From Corynebacterium confusum (lineage in GTDB: Bacteria > Actinomycetota > Actinomycetes > Mycobacteriales > Mycobacteriaceae), in contig NZ_CP047202.1 of assembly GCF_030408715.1 (NCBI RefSeq), forward strand, positions 1,591,906 to 1,655,905: 64,000 nucleotides of DNA, in the 5' to 3' direction. How positions within the stretch are numbered: the first letter of the stretch is position 1; the number at the start of each line of letters is the position of its first letter. A program made the translations under genes and the position numbers. Positions 36,621 to 46,357 of this stretch are shown here, one piece after another. The notes below the pieces were generated by a model. The model searched no databases. It was not told where the DNA came from and was given only the letters and a program-made list of their open reading frames with translations.

Positions 36621-38039
36621 CTAGGAGCGGGTCTCTCCCAGCAGATGGCACTGGATCATGTTGGTGTTGCCGGAGATTCCCGGAGGGGTACCGGCGACGA
36701 CGACCATCAGGTCGTTCTCGTCGTAAGCGTCCATGGACAGCAGGGCCTCGTCCAGGGCCTGCATCATCTCATCGGTCGAGCCGACCTGCGGGCTCAGGAA
36801 GGTCTGCGCGCCCCAGGTCAGCGCCAGCTGGGAGCGCACCGCCTGGTTCGGGGTAAACACCAGCAGGGGCAGCTGCGAGTGCAGGCGGGCCACGCGGCGG
36901 GCGGTGTCACCGGAGGTGGTAAACGCCACGATTGCCTTGGCGTTGAGGCGCTCGGCGATATCGCGGGCGGAATAGGAAATCACGCCGCGCTTGGTGCGCG
37001 GGACGTGCGCCAGCGGCGGCACGCGGCCGTCGGTCTCCGCGCGGGAGACGATCCGGGCCATGGTGCGCACCACGTTGTGCGGGTCGACACCGACGGAGGT
37101 CTCGCCGGAGAGCATCACCGCGTCCGCGCCGTCCAGCACGGCGTTGGCCACGTCGGAGGCCTCCGCGCGGGTCGGGCGGGAGTTTTCGATCATGGAATCC
37201 AGCATCTGGGTGGCCACGATGACCGGCTTCGCGTTCTCGCGGGCGATCTGGACCGCGCGCTTCTGGACCAGCGGGACCTGCTCCAGCGGCACTTCGACGC
37301 CCAGGTCGCCGCGGGCGACCATGATGGCATCGAAGGCCAGGACGATGGACTCGAGCGCGTCTACAGCCTCCGGCTTCTCCAGCTTGGCGATGACCGGCAG
37401 GCGGCGGCCCTCCTCGTCCATCACCTCGTGGACCAGGTCCACGTCCGCGGGCGAACGCACGAAGGACAGGGCGATGAAGTCCACGCCCAGGCGCAGGGCG
37501 AAGCGCAGGTCCTCGATGTCCTTTTCGGACAGCGCCGGCACGGAGATGTCCATGCCCGGCAGGGACACGCCCTTGTTGTTGGAGACCGGGCCGCCCTCGG
37601 TGACCTCGCAGACGACGTCGTTGCCATCGACTTCCTTACAGACCAGGGCTACCTTGCCGTCGTCGACGAGCAGGCGGTCGCCGGGCTGGGCATCGTTAGC
37701 CAGGCCCTTGTAGGTGGTGGACACGCGGTCGTGGGTGCCCTCGACGTCGTCGATGGTAATCCGGACTACCTCGCCGGTCTCCCAGTAGGTCTCGGTCTCC
37801 TTAAAGCGGCCGAGGCGGATCTTCGGGCCCTGGAGATCGGCCAGGATGCCGACGGCGCGGCCGGTCTTATCCGTGGCTTCGCGCACCCAGCGGTAGTTCT
37901 GCTCGTGATCGGCGTGGTCGCCGTGGGACATGTTGAGACGGGCAACGTCCATGCCATCTTCAACCAAGCGGTGAATAGCGTCTTCGCTCGCGACCGCGGG
38001 GCCGAGCGTGCATACGATTTTGGTTCTTCTATCCAACAT
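36621..38039 (-). CDS. pyk: Pyruvate kinase
   Basis: Glycolytic enzyme converting phosphoenolpyruvate and ADP to pyruvate and ATP. TKIVCTLGPAVASEDAI is the N-terminus, ADLQGPKIRLGRF near 70, the catalytic VIAKLEKPEAVDALESIVLA near 215 followed by IMVARGDLGVEVPLEQVP near 240. 472 aa. It lies 108 bases downstream of lgt on the same strand, as in C. glutamicum. An AGGAG site is 13 bases from the ATG. Confidence 0.97.
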   Translation of the reverse strand: MLDRRTKIVCTLGPAVASEDAIHRLVEDGMDVARLNMSHGDHADHEQNYRWVREATDKTGRAVGILADLQGPKIRLGRFKETETYWETGEVVRITIDDVEGTHDRVSTTYKGLANDAQPGDRLLVDDGKVALVCKEVDGNDVVCEVTEGGPVSNNKGVSLPGMDISVPALSEKDIEDLRFALRLGVDFIALSFVRSPADVDLVHEVMDEEGRRLPVIAKLEKPEAVDALESIVLAFDAIMVARGDLGVEVPLEQVPLVQKRAVQIARENAKPVIVATQMLDSMIENSRPTRAEASDVANAVLDGADAVMLSGETSVGVDPHNVVRTMARIVSRAETDGRVPPLAHVPRTKRGVISYSARDIAERLNAKAIVAFTTSGDTARRVARLHSQLPLLVFTPNQAVRSQLALTWGAQTFLSPQVGSTDEMMQALDEALLSMDAYDENDLMVVVAGTPPGISGNTNMIQCHLLGETRS

Positions 38040-38147
38040 CTATCTGTGCCTACTCCTGTAATGGTGACTGCCTAACCATTCCCAACGTACCCCGCCCCCG
38101 CAGCGGTTGCCACTGCAAAAACGGAAACACTCCCACAGATTCCCACA

Positions 38148-39032
38148 TTAGGGTTCGGAGCGCTCCCTCGCCGCCGCGGCAAACTTCGGATCCACCTCGT
38201 CCGCGGACTCCTGCCCGCGCGGCAGACGGAAGAACACGATGCAGGCCGCCACGAAGACCACCACGGAAACCAGCACGTTGACGCGCACGTCGAAAATCAG
38301 CGTGGCCTCGTCCGTGCGCATCTGCTCGATGAAGAAGCGGCCGTAGGTATAGCCCATGACGTAGAGGACGAAGACCCGCCCGTGCCCCAGCTTCCAGGCG
38401 CGATGCGCCCAAAGCAGGAACAGGCACACGGCGACGTTCCACAGCAGCTCGTAGAGGAAGGTCGGGTGGACCGAGGCGATGACCTCACCCGTGGAGGTGC
38501 CGCTGACCGGCGCTACCCGGCCGGCCTCGTCGACGCGGTAGTAAATGTCCAGGGCCCACGGGAGGTCAGTTTCCGCCCCGTAGAGCTCCTGGTTGAACCA
38601 GTTGCCCAGGCGTCCGATGCCCTGGGCCAGCACCAGCCCCGGCGCCACCGCGTCCGCAAAAGGCCCCAGCGGGATGCCCTTGACCTTGAACATCACCCAC
38701 AGCGCCACCGTCGCGAGCGCCACCGCGCCCCAGATCCCCAGGCCGCCGTTGGTGATCTTCAGCGCATCGACCGGGTTGCACTCGGCACAAAAGTACTTGT
38801 CGTAGTCCGTGATGACGTGGTAGAGGCGCCCGCCGATGATGCCGGCGGGGATGACCACGATGGCGGCGTCCCAGACGGTGTCCGGGTTCCCGCCCATCGC
38901 GCGGTAACGGCGCAGGGTCATCCACATGGCCACCAGGATGCCGGCGACGATGCACAGCGCGTAGGCGCGGATAGGAATCGGGCCCACGTGCCACACGCCC
39001 TGCGGCGGGGACGGGATATTGGCCAAGTTCAT
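38148..39032 (-). CDS. lgt: Prolipoprotein diacylglyceryl transferase
   Basis: Membrane enzyme that adds diacylglycerol to the lipobox Cys of lipoproteins before signal cleavage. The signature [20 protein letters not shown] is near 150, and [14 protein letters not shown] near 83. About seven hydrophobic segments. 294 aa from ATG 39032 ([14 protein letters not shown]); a TTG 27 bases earlier is less likely. The C-terminus has a 25-residue hydrophilic tail. Substrate candidates in the window include the lipoprotein at 50585. Confidence 0.95.
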   Translation of the reverse strand: MNLANIPSPPQGVWHVGPIPIRAYALCIVAGILVAMWMTLRRYRAMGGNPDTVWDAAIVVIPAGIIGGRLYHVITDYDKYFCAECNPVDALKITNGGLGIWGAVALATVALWVMFKVKGIPLGPFADAVAPGLVLAQGIGRLGNWFNQELYGAETDLPWALDIYYRVDEAGRVAPVSGTSTGEVIASVHPTFLYELLWNVAVCLFLLWAHRAWKLGHGRVFVLYVMGYTYGRFFIEQMRTDEATLIFDVRVNVLVSVVVFVAACIVFFRLPRGQESADEVDPKFAAAARERSEP

Positions 39033-39078
39033 AATCTGCACGTACACAGTGTGCCCCAAAGCCCACCCGAATGCGAGA

Positions 39079-39909
39079 TCAGGGGGTCTTGCGCGACGGG
39101 CACGCCGGGTGCTTGCCGGCGGCCACCAGGCTGCGGGCCAGGGCGGTGGGCTCCTGGGCGGTCATCACCGACTCGCCCACCAACACGGCATCGGCGCCCT
39201 GCGAGGCATATCCAAGCAAGTTGCGGGGGTTTTCCACCCCGCCGACGGCGATCCGCAGCAGGGATTCGGGTAGGCCGGGCACGATCTCGGCAAAGGCCCC
39301 GCGGTCGATGGCGTCCGAGGACAGCGACCACGCGTTGATGCCCACCACGGTCCCGCCGGCCTGCATGGCCCGGTCCGCGTCCTGGCTGCTGCGGATTTCC
39401 AGCAGAGCGACCATGCCGAGCGACTCGATCCGGTCCAGCAGGGCCTCCAGGCGCGCCTGTTGCAAGAGGGCGACCTGCAGCGGCACGACGTCCGCGCCGA
39501 AGCAGCGGGCCTCGTGGATCTGGTACGGGTCGACGATGATGTCCCGGCAGATCATCGGCACCTCGGTGGCCGCCCGGATGAGCCGCATATCGTCCAGCGA
39601 GCCGTGGAAGCGGCGCCGGTCGGTCTGGCAGGCCATCATCACCACGCCGGCTTCTTCGAAGTCCCGGGCCAGCCGCGCCATCCGCTCCGGGTTGTCTAGG
39701 CGCGCGATTTCGCCCAGGTACGGCACCGCCCGTTTGAATTCGGTGATCACGGAACAGCCGTTGCTCAGAAGCGCCGCCTTGGCGTCCCGGGGCGGTTCCA
39801 TCGAGCGGGATTTCGCCTTGATGTCTTGAAAAGAGACCTTCGCTTCGCGCGCGGCTACGTCTTCGAGGACGCCGGTGACTAAACGGTCAACGGCAATAGG
39901 GGTGGGCAC
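39079..39909 (-). CDS. TrpC-like (indole-3-glycerol-phosphate synthase family) protein with altered active site
   Basis: 276-aa (beta-alpha)8 protein of the TrpC family, GTG start with GAGGAGG upstream. The overall fold is clear: [68 protein letters not shown]. However, the loop-1 SPSKG motif reads [16 protein letters not shown]. The general-acid Lys block (usually RKDFIID) reads CRDIIVD, with Arg where Lys is expected. The phosphate-site AESGI block reads AVGGVENP. So several canonical catalytic or phosphate-binding residues are changed, and it may not be a true TrpC. It is conserved next to lgt and pyk in relatives, where a separate trpC in the trp operon is usual. Confidence 0.8.
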   Translation of the reverse strand: MPTPIAVDRLVTGVLEDVAAREAKVSFQDIKAKSRSMEPPRDAKAALLSNGCSVITEFKRAVPYLGEIARLDNPERMARLARDFEEAGVVMMACQTDRRRFHGSLDDMRLIRAATEVPMICRDIIVDPYQIHEARCFGADVVPLQVALLQQARLEALLDRIESLGMVALLEIRSSQDADRAMQAGGTVVGINAWSLSSDAIDRGAFAEIVPGLPESLLRIAVGGVENPRNLLGYASQGADAVLVGESVMTAQEPTALARSLVAAGKHPACPSRKTP

Positions 39910-40019
39910 CGGGGCACCTCCTCGAAGTAAGCGACAAGGATCACATGCGCAGTCTCACCTAAGGCTATCCCTTCAAGCGTGCCCAGCGGAAATCCAGAGG
40001 TACCCCCGATAGGCAAACT

Positions 40020-40667
40020 TTAGGTTAAACGCCCACGTTGGTTGTCTAAATCGGTGGGGTCAATGTCGGCGTCCAACGCGTCCCATAGCACCCGGCCGCT
40101 GTCCGGGGACTTCTGCAGATCCTGGGCCAGCTTCTCCTGCCGCATGGCGGGGGTTTCGTATTTGTTGGAGCGGGCGGTGTCCTCGCCCGGGCGGGTGGCC
40201 AACAGCACCGCGCCGAAAAGCGCGACGGCCGCGGAGACAAGCGCTAGGACGGGCCCGGCGGTGTGCGCCGAGGCTTCCGTGATGACGGCCCAGTCCGAAA
40301 TGGAGGTCACGTCCACCGAGAGATCGTTGTTCTGGCCGGCCTGCAAAATATCTTGGGCGCGCTGGACGTCCGGGCCGGCGGTCAGCAGCTGTAGTGGCCG
40401 CCAGGCCACCGCGGCCGCCGCCACCGCGCAGACGATGGCCACCACCCGGCGGGACAGCCGCCGCAACACCAGCCCGGCCAGCGTGCCGGCCAGCAGCAAC
40501 AGCATGACGGCCATGAGCTCGACCGACCAGTGCGAGCCCAGGATGTCCACGACCTGCCCGCCGGACTTGTCGTCCTCAGCGGAGGCCTGGACCCAATTCA
40601 TGCGCGACGAGCCCCACAGCCCAATCGCGCCGAGGGCCATGAGCAGCGGGCCAATTCGCTTTCCCAC
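40020..40667 (-). CDS. Trp-biosynthesis-associated membrane protein (TIGR02234 type)
   Basis: 215-aa membrane protein with four hydrophobic segments: IGPLLMALGAIGLWG, VELMAVMLLLLAGTLAGLVL, VVAIVCAVAAAAVAW and VLALVSAAVALFGAVLLA. The N-terminal GLWGSSRMNWVQASA resembles the conserved motif of the actinobacterial family found beside trp or his genes. The C-terminal ~50 residues are hydrophilic. GTG 40667 was chosen because a GAAGGGAG site lies 5 bases upstream; the longer frame lacks one. Function unknown. Confidence 0.8.
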   Translation of the reverse strand: MGKRIGPLLMALGAIGLWGSSRMNWVQASAEDDKSGGQVVDILGSHWSVELMAVMLLLLAGTLAGLVLRRLSRRVVAIVCAVAAAAVAWRPLQLLTAGPDVQRAQDILQAGQNNDLSVDVTSISDWAVITEASAHTAGPVLALVSAAVALFGAVLLATRPGEDTARSNKYETPAMRQEKLAQDLQKSPDSGRVLWDALDADIDPTDLDNQRGRLT

Positions 40668-40699
40668 GTCTACTCCCTTCCTGCGGTTATTCAGGGATC

Positions 40700-41863
40700 C
40701 TAGAGTAGTACATCGGCGTCGAAGCAACTGCGATCGCCGGTGTGGCAGGCCCCGCCTTTTTGCCGGACGGTCACCAGGAGGGTGTCGCCGTCGCAGTCGA
40801 GCTTGACGCCTAAAACCTCCTGGGTATGGCCGGAGGTCTTACCCTTGACCCAGTATTCCTGTCGCGATCGGGAGAAATACGTGCCCTGGCGGGTGGCCAG
40901 GGTGAAAGCCAGCGCGTGGTCGTCCATCCAGGCCAGCATCAACACCTCGCCGTCTTCCGACTGCACGACGGCCGGCACCAGCCCGTCCGCATTGCGCTTC
41001 AGGCGGCCGGCAATCGCCGGGTCCAGTTCGCACTGCGCCGGGTTGGCCAGGGCAGGCTTTGGCTCCGCTTCCGCCACCAGCTCCGGCACCGGCCGGATCG
41101 GATAACCGGCGTGAGACAGGGCGTCTTTAACCTCGCCGATCGTGGTCTTGGCGAAGTGGAAGATGGAGGCGGCCAAGACCGCGTCCGCGCCCGCGGCGAC
41201 CGCCGGCGGGAAGTCTTCCGGCGCGCCCGCCCCGCCCGAGGCAATGACCGGCACGTTCACGGCGGCGCGCACGGCGGCGATGAGCTCGGTATCGAAACCG
41301 CCTTCAGTGCCGTCGCTGTCCATGGAGTTAAGCAGGATCTCGCCTACGCCCAAGTCGGCGGCAGTCCGGGCCCACTCCAGGGCGTCGAGGCCGGCGGAGC
41401 GGGTGCCGCCGTGCGTGGTGACCTCGAAGCCCGACGGGGCCCAGTCCTCCCGCTGCGCGGTCCGGCGCGCGTCCAGCGAGAGCACGATGCACTGGGAGCC
41501 GAAGATCTCCGCCAGCTCCCGCAGCAGCTCGGGCCGGGCGATGGCCGCGGTGTTGACGGAGACCTTGTCCGCGCCGGCGCGCAGGAGGGCGCGCACGTCG
41601 TCGGCGCTACGTACTCCGCCGCCCACGGTCAGCGGGATAAAAACCTGCTCGGCCGTGCGACGCACGACGTCGATGAGCGTGCCGCGGCCCTCCTTCGAGG
41701 CGCTAACGTCTAGGAAGGTAAGCTCGTCGGCGCCGAGCTGGTCGTAGCGGGCGGCCAGCTCCACCGGGTCGCCGGCGTCGCGAAGGTTTGCAAAGTTGAT
41801 GCCCTTGACCACGCGGCCGTTATCGACGTCGAGGCAGGGAATGACCCGCACGGACAAGCTCAC
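40700..41863 (-). CDS. hisF-hisI: HisF-HisI fusion protein
   Basis: One uninterrupted 387-aa frame carries two enzymes. Residues ~1-255 are HisF, the cyclase subunit of imidazole-glycerol-phosphate synthase: [48 protein letters not shown]. After a ~22-residue Ala/Pro/Glu linker (~256-277), residues ~278-387 are HisI, phosphoribosyl-AMP cyclohydrolase: [39 protein letters not shown], and metal-binding CDGDTLLV and [12 protein letters not shown]. The genes are separate in most relatives; no stop or good internal start is found between them. GTG 41863 has AAGGAG 10 bases upstream. Confidence 0.93.
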   Translation of the reverse strand: MSLSVRVIPCLDVDNGRVVKGINFANLRDAGDPVELAARYDQLGADELTFLDVSASKEGRGTLIDVVRRTAEQVFIPLTVGGGVRSADDVRALLRAGADKVSVNTAAIARPELLRELAEIFGSQCIVLSLDARRTAQREDWAPSGFEVTTHGGTRSAGLDALEWARTAADLGVGEILLNSMDSDGTEGGFDTELIAAVRAAVNVPVIASGGAGAPEDFPPAVAAGADAVLAASIFHFAKTTIGEVKDALSHAGYPIRPVPELVAEAEPKPALANPAQCELDPAIAGRLKRNADGLVPAVVQSEDGEVLMLAWMDDHALAFTLATRQGTYFSRSRQEYWVKGKTSGHTQEVLGVKLDCDGDTLLVTVRQKGGACHTGDRSCFDADVLL

Positions 41864-41884
41864 GGGGAGCACACTCCTTTTTTT

Positions 41885-41914
41885 AAAAAATCTGGGCCAG
41901 CACAGGAACTGGCC
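41885..41914 (-). terminator. Intrinsic terminator-like hairpin inside the his cluster
   Basis: On the minus strand between impA and hisF-hisI, GGCCAG-8 base loop-CTGGCC is followed by CAGA and TTTTTT. It could end or attenuate transcription before hisF-hisI; hisF's Shine-Dalgarno follows directly. Confidence 0.55.
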
Positions 41915-41928
41915 GGATAACTGCTGTT

Positions 41929-42720
41929 TTAGTTGTCGGCCCTGTTTGCGCGGATGGAATCCAGGATGGTCGCGTGCACCTGCGGGGTGCCGACCACCAT
42001 GCCGGCCGAGTGCACGGACCACTCCTTTCCGTAAGGATCGGTAACCAGGCCCCCGGCGGAGCGCACGAAGAGCGCCCCCGCGGCGTTGTCCCAGGCGTGC
42101 GGGGAGAAATTCACCGCGCCGTCGAAGACTCCCTGGGCCACGAAGGCGCTGTCCAGCCCCACGGATCCGGTAATTCGCGGGCGCAGGCCCTTGCGCTTGA
42201 GATCGTTGAAGATGGGCGTCTGCAGGTGCGAGGAGCAGCCGACGTGGCCACGGGCCTCGTCGAAGCCCAACGCGTCCTCCCCGCCGCCGAAGCCGCTCGG
42301 CGGTCCCCCGGCCGAGCGCAGCGGCGCGCCGTCAGCTGCCGCCAGCCGGCGCCCCAAAAGCGGGAAATCCGCCACGGCCACAACGGGCTGGTGATCCTGG
42401 ACGAGCGCCACCAGGGTGCCGCACAGCGGGCTGCCGGCCGAGTAGTTGGCGGTGCCGTCGATGGGGTCGACCACCCAGACGGTTTCGGCCAGCTTGCCGC
42501 CGGATTCTTCCCCGTAGACCGGGATGCCGGTGAGCTGGGTCAGGCGCCGGCGCAGGTTGGTCTCGATGGCGATGTCGACCTCGGTGGCGAAATCGCCCTG
42601 GCCCTTGAACTGGGCGGGCTTCGCGCCCAGCCCGGTGCGGAAACGGTCGGTGGTCTCATCCACGATGGCCTCGGCGAAGGCCAGCAATTCCAGCGGCGAT
42701 GTCATGGCGTGCTCACTCAT
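41929..42720 (-). CDS. impA: Inositol monophosphatase-family protein (ImpA)
   Basis: 263-aa Mg-dependent phosphatase. Metal-site motifs GEESGG (near 70) and [16 protein letters not shown] (near 82), with [19 protein letters not shown] near 208. In actinobacteria similar proteins act as inositol-1-phosphatase or histidinol phosphatase; position within the his cluster suits HisN-like histidinol-phosphate phosphatase, but the gene named impA sits here in C. glutamicum. Specificity cannot be told from sequence. Confidence 0.88.
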   Translation of the reverse strand: MSEHAMTSPLELLAFAEAIVDETTDRFRTGLGAKPAQFKGQGDFATEVDIAIETNLRRRLTQLTGIPVYGEESGGKLAETVWVVDPIDGTANYSAGSPLCGTLVALVQDHQPVVAVADFPLLGRRLAAADGAPLRSAGGPPSGFGGGEDALGFDEARGHVGCSSHLQTPIFNDLKRKGLRPRITGSVGLDSAFVAQGVFDGAVNFSPHAWDNAAGALFVRSAGGLVTDPYGKEWSVHSAGMVVGTPQVHATILDSIRANRADN

Positions 42721-42764
42721 CCTCGGTCGGTTTTATCCTGCGGTGGGGTGGTCTGTGGGGCGGT

Positions 42765-43574
42765 CTATCCTCTGTCTTCCGAGGAATCAATAAGGTCGAT
42801 GGGGGTCTCGGCCGGCAGCGGGTCTACCTGGGCCACGGCCTGGAGGGCCTCGTCCAGGCGGAAGCGCCCCTCGTAGAGGGCCTTGCCGATGATCGCGGAG
42901 TCGATGCCACGGTTGCGGAAGGTGGCCAGCTCCGTGAGGTCGTCCAAGGTGGAGATGCCGCCGGAGGCCGTCACCGCGGCATCGGTAGCCATGGTCACGT
43001 CCTGGAGTAGCTCCAGGTTGGGGCCGGTCAAGGTGCCGTCCTTGGTGACGTCGGTGACCACGAAGCGCTGGCAGCCGGCGGCATCGAGGCGCTCGAGGAC
43101 CTCCCAGAGGTCCCCGCCGTCGGACTCCCAGCCGTTGCCGCGGGTGCGCCACTCGCCGGCTTCTTCCCGGACCGCCAGATCGACGGCGATCTTGTCGCCG
43201 TATTTATCGATGACGCGGGCGATCCACTCCGGGTCTTCGAGCGCAGCCGTGCCGATGTTCAGCCGGCGCGCGCCGGTGGCCAGGGCGCGCTCTAACCCGG
43301 CGTCGTGGCGGATTCCGCCGGTCAGCTCCACCGGGATGTCGAGCTTACCGACGACCTCGGCCATCATCTCGTGGTTGGAACCGCGGTTGAAGGCGGCGTC
43401 CAAGTCGACGAAGTGGAGCCACTGCGCGCCTTGCTCCTGCCACTGCAGGGCGGCCGCGAGCGGTTCCCCATAAGACTTTTCGGTGCCGGCCTTGCCCTGC
43501 TCGAGGCGCACTGCCTTGCCGCCCACGACGTCGACGGCGGGCAGGAGAACGAAGGAATCTGTGTGCTGAGTCAT
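42765..43574 (-). CDS. hisA: HisA/PriA isomerase
   Basis: Ribonucleotide isomerase of the (beta-alpha)8 HisA family, converting ProFAR to [20 protein letters not shown] gives the catalytic Asp; [27 protein letters not shown] and [11 protein letters not shown] are family blocks. 269 aa. In many actinobacteria this protein (PriA) also does the TrpF step; in Corynebacterium it is often restricted to HisA. It lies 14 bases after hisH. Confidence 0.95.
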   Translation of the reverse strand: MTQHTDSFVLLPAVDVVGGKAVRLEQGKAGTEKSYGEPLAAALQWQEQGAQWLHFVDLDAAFNRGSNHEMMAEVVGKLDIPVELTGGIRHDAGLERALATGARRLNIGTAALEDPEWIARVIDKYGDKIAVDLAVREEAGEWRTRGNGWESDGGDLWEVLERLDAAGCQRFVVTDVTKDGTLTGPNLELLQDVTMATDAAVTASGGISTLDDLTELATFRNRGIDSAIIGKALYEGRFRLDEALQAVAQVDPLPAETPIDLIDSSEDRG

Positions 43575-43588
43575 CGTCTATATCCTAC

Positions 43589-44224
43589 CTACAGGGTGCC
43601 CATCCAGTTGGACAAAAGCTTCAGCCCGGTGGCCCCCGATTTCTCCGGGTGGAATTGCGTGGCCCACAGGGCGCCGTTTTCTACCGCGGCGACGAAGCGA
43701 TCGCCGCCGTGGTTGGCCCACGCCACCGACGGCGGGGTGGTGATTTCGGTTTCCAGCTCCCAGGTCCGCGCGCCGTAGGAATGCACGAAATAAAAGCGCT
43801 CCTCCGGGTCGATGCCGGCGAACATGGCGCCGTCGCTGTCCCGCTCCACCGTGTTCCACCCCATGTGCGGCAGCACGTCGGCTTGCAAGCGCGTGACCAG
43901 GCCGGGCCACTCGCCGCAGCCGGCGGTTTCGATGCCGTGCTCGTTGCCGCCGTCGAAGAGCACCTGCATGCCGACGCAGATGCCCAGCACCGGCCGGGAT
44001 CCGGCCAGGCGCTGGCCGATGATCCGCGGGCCCTGGATGGCGCGCAGCCCCTCCATGCAGGCGGCGAAGGCGCCCACGCCGGGCACGACAAGGCCGTCGG
44101 CCTCCGTGGCCACCTTCGGATCCGCGGTGACCGAGACCCGCGCCCCGGCTACTTCCAGTGCCCGCTGGGCCGACCGGAGGTTTCCAGCCCCGTAGTCCAG
44201 CAGGGCTACTTTCTTCTCCGCCAC
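43589..44224 (-). CDS. hisH: Imidazole glycerol phosphate synthase glutaminase subunit HisH
   Basis: Class-I glutamine amidotransferase supplying ammonia to His[21 protein letters not shown] is the N-terminus, [12 protein letters not shown] has the nucleophilic Cys, and [20 protein letters not shown] holds the His and Glu. 211 aa. GTG start overlapping the MFS stop (TAGTG), showing coupling in the operon. Confidence 0.96.
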   Translation of the reverse strand: MAEKKVALLDYGAGNLRSAQRALEVAGARVSVTADPKVATEADGLVVPGVGAFAACMEGLRAIQGPRIIGQRLAGSRPVLGICVGMQVLFDGGNEHGIETAGCGEWPGLVTRLQADVLPHMGWNTVERDSDGAMFAGIDPEERFYFVHSYGARTWELETEITTPPSVAWANHGGDRFVAAVENGALWATQFHPEKSGATGLKLLSNWMGTL

Positions 44225-45576
44225 TAGTCCAGCTCCTTGTTGACGTTGTTGACGTTATCGAGTTTGTTCTTCTTCAGTTCTTCGGTCCGGGCCACGGTCC
44301 GGCGTTGGTTCTGGGCTGGCCCCCTCCGCAGGCGGCGCAAGCGCGTGCGGATGTTGTCGAATTCGGCCACGCGGTGGCGGCCCAGGATGGTATCCAGGCC
44401 GGTCATCAGGATGCCGGCCAGGATGATGACGCCGCCGGCCCCGTACGCGCCCGCGTAGCCGTAGCCGGTGACCAGGGCCGCAAGCACGACCGAGCCGAGG
44501 CCCGTGCCGGCGTCGTAGAAGATGTTCCACACCGCCGAGGCCTGCGAGATCTTCGAGCGCGGCAGGCGGTTGAACATCGACAGCAGCGCCTCGTTTTGCG
44601 CGATACCGAAGGCGATGCCGAAAAAGACCGAGGCCAGCACCATCCACCACACGGACCAGCCGTTAATCATGGCGGCCGCTATCAGCAGCATGCCCACGCC
44701 GCCGATGACCTGGGCGGGGATGTACAGGTGGCCGGGCTCGCCCAGGCGGTCGGCGACCACGCCCGCGAACAGGCGCGAGACCATCACCGATCCGCCCACG
44801 ATGGACAGCATCAGCCCGCCCAGCACCGCGCCGGTTTCCGGGTCGATCTCGCGGACCGAGGCCGGTAGGAAGGAAGAGACCACGCCGTAGCTCATCGACA
44901 GGGTGGTCAGCGCCAAGGCCGGCACGATAACCAGCTTCCAGGTGGAGGCCCGAGGCGCCTCGGCGGATTCGGACTCCCCGCCGCTGCGCGGGTGCACGCT
45001 CGGCAGGCGCAGGCACATGACCACCGCCAGGCAGGCGATGGCCGCGGCCGTGTAATAGGTCGAGGCGAAGCTGATGTTTTCGGCCATCGCCAGGCCCACC
45101 GGCAAAAAGATCATCTGCGACAGGCCGATGAACAGGCCCATCGTGCCGGTGGCCTTGCCCAGAAGGCGCAGCGGGACCAGCTCCGCGATGAGGGCGGATT
45201 CCGCCACCGTCAACGCGCCGAAGCCGACACCGCGCAGCGCGGAAAACAGCAGCACCTGCCAGACCTCCATGCCTAGCAGGTGGCCCAAGGCGGGGATGCC
45301 CAGCATGCCGGCGGACACGGCCATGACCGGGCGGTAGCCGAAGCGGCTGAGCAGCCAAGGCGTAAGCATCTGGGTGATAACGGTCGCGGCCATGAACGCA
45401 CCCGTCGAGCCGCCCGCGAGCGTGTTTGACCCGCCGGAGTCGAGCACCGCCATGGGCAGTACGGGCAGCAGCAGCGACCACGCGCCGAAGGCAGCGGCCA
45501 CGGCGACCATGGTCTCCGCGAAACCCGGGACCTTCCACAGGCTAACCTTGCCCTGCGATGCGCCTGCTTCTGCCAT
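44224..45576 (-). CDS. MFS transporter in the his operon
   Basis: 450-aa major-facilitator protein with about 12 hydrophobic segments in two halves and a hydrophilic loop after helix 6 ([15 protein letters not shown]). Motifs such as [16 protein letters not shown] suit MFS motif A. The C-terminal ~60 residues are basic and Asn-rich. Its stop overlaps hisH and its start overlaps the 54-aa gene. An MFS gene in this location is typical of corynebacteria; it may export or import histidine-pathway compounds, but this is inference. Confidence 0.85.
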   Translation of the reverse strand: MAEAGASQGKVSLWKVPGFAETMVAVAAAFGAWSLLLPVLPMAVLDSGGSNTLAGGSTGAFMAATVITQMLTPWLLSRFGYRPVMAVSAGMLGIPALGHLLGMEVWQVLLFSALRGVGFGALTVAESALIAELVPLRLLGKATGTMGLFIGLSQMIFLPVGLAMAENISFASTYYTAAAIACLAVVMCLRLPSVHPRSGGESESAEAPRASTWKLVIVPALALTTLSMSYGVVSSFLPASVREIDPETGAVLGGLMLSIVGGSVMVSRLFAGVVADRLGEPGHLYIPAQVIGGVGMLLIAAAMINGWSVWWMVLASVFFGIAFGIAQNEALLSMFNRLPRSKISQASAVWNIFYDAGTGLGSVVLAALVTGYGYAGAYGAGGVIILAGILMTGLDTILGRHRVAEFDNIRTRLRRLRRGPAQNQRRTVARTEELKKNKLDNVNNVNKELD

Positions 45577-45741
45577 CTATTGCATCTCCCCGATCATCCA
45601 AATCAACGCGGTAATGGTCGTAATCCCGCCGAGTGCGGCGGCGACGATGGTCCAGAAACGCGAGCCGGATTGGTAGGCCGTCCAGGCCCCGCCTAGAAGG
45701 AGTCCACCCAGCAGGAAAAGAATCCAGACCATCATGTACAT
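45577..45741 (-). CDS. 54-aa membrane peptide in the his operon
   Basis: A 54-residue protein starting MYMMVWILFLLGGLLLGGAW and containing two hydrophobic segments separated by TAYQSGSR; the second is FWTIVAAALGGITTITALIW. It lies between hisB (4 bases upstream) and the MFS gene (adjacent), fully within the operon. Too short for standard gene cut-offs and unrecognised. The ribosome site GGGAG is 14 bases upstream. A small partner for the MFS protein is a reasonable guess. Confidence 0.8.
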   Translation of the reverse strand: MYMMVWILFLLGGLLLGGAWTAYQSGSRFWTIVAAALGGITTITALIWMIGEMQ

Positions 45742-45745
45742 ACGG

Positions 45746-46357
45746 CTACAGCGCTCCCTTCGTCGATGGTATGCCGTCCACGCGCGGATCGGATTCTACC
45801 GCTTGGCGCAGTGCCCGGGCGACTGCCTTGTACTCGGCCTCCGTGATGTGGTGGGGGTCGCGGCCGTAGCGGACGTTGACGTGCAGGGTGGTCTTACTGT
45901 GGGCGGCAAAGGTTTCAAAAAAGTGCCTATTGATAACCGTAGCGTAGTGGCCCCCAATAATTTGCCATTGGAGGTGCTCCGGCTCCCCGTGCATGACGAA
46001 GTAGGCGCGGCCGGACAGATCGACGACGGCCTCGACCAGGGTCTCATCCATCGGCAGCAGCTGGGAGCCAAAGCGGCGGATGCCGCGCTTGTCCCCTACT
46101 GCCTCGGCGAAGGCCTGGCCGAAGACGATGGCGGTGTCCTCGACGGTGTGGTGCGCGTCGACGTCGATGTCCCCGCGGGCGCTGACCTCCAGGTCGAAGC
46201 CGCCGTGCGTGGCTACGGCGGTGAGCATGTGGTCGAAAAACGGCAGGCCGGTATCAATACTCGACTGGCCGGTGCCGTCGATGTTCATGCTCACCGTGAT
46301 ATCGGATTCCTTGGTGCGGCGGGTGACTTTCCCGCGGCGCGGTTCCGGCTGGTTCAT
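45746..46357 (-). CDS. hisB: Imidazoleglycerol-phosphate dehydratase HisB
   Basis: Monofunctional Mn-dependent dehydratase, 203 aa. [17 protein letters not shown] and [19 protein letters not shown] carry the His-rich metal sites; [20 protein letters not shown] and [16 protein letters not shown] are typical. Overlaps the hisC stop at TAATG. Confidence 0.96.
   Translation of the reverse strand: MNQPEPRRGKVTRRTKESDITVSMNIDGTGQSSIDTGLPFFDHMLTAVATHGGFDLEVSARGDIDVDAHHTVEDTAIVFGQAFAEAVGDKRGIRRFGSQLLPMDETLVEAVVDLSGRAYFVMHGEPEHLQWQIIGGHYATVINRHFFETFAAHSKTTLHVNVRYGRDPHHITEAEYKAVARALRQAVESDPRVDGIPSTKGAL

Noticed and set aside
41881..41890. TTTTAAAAAA palindrome before hisF
   Set aside because: Explained by the U-run of the terminator-like hairpin and the A-run of the ribosome-binding site.
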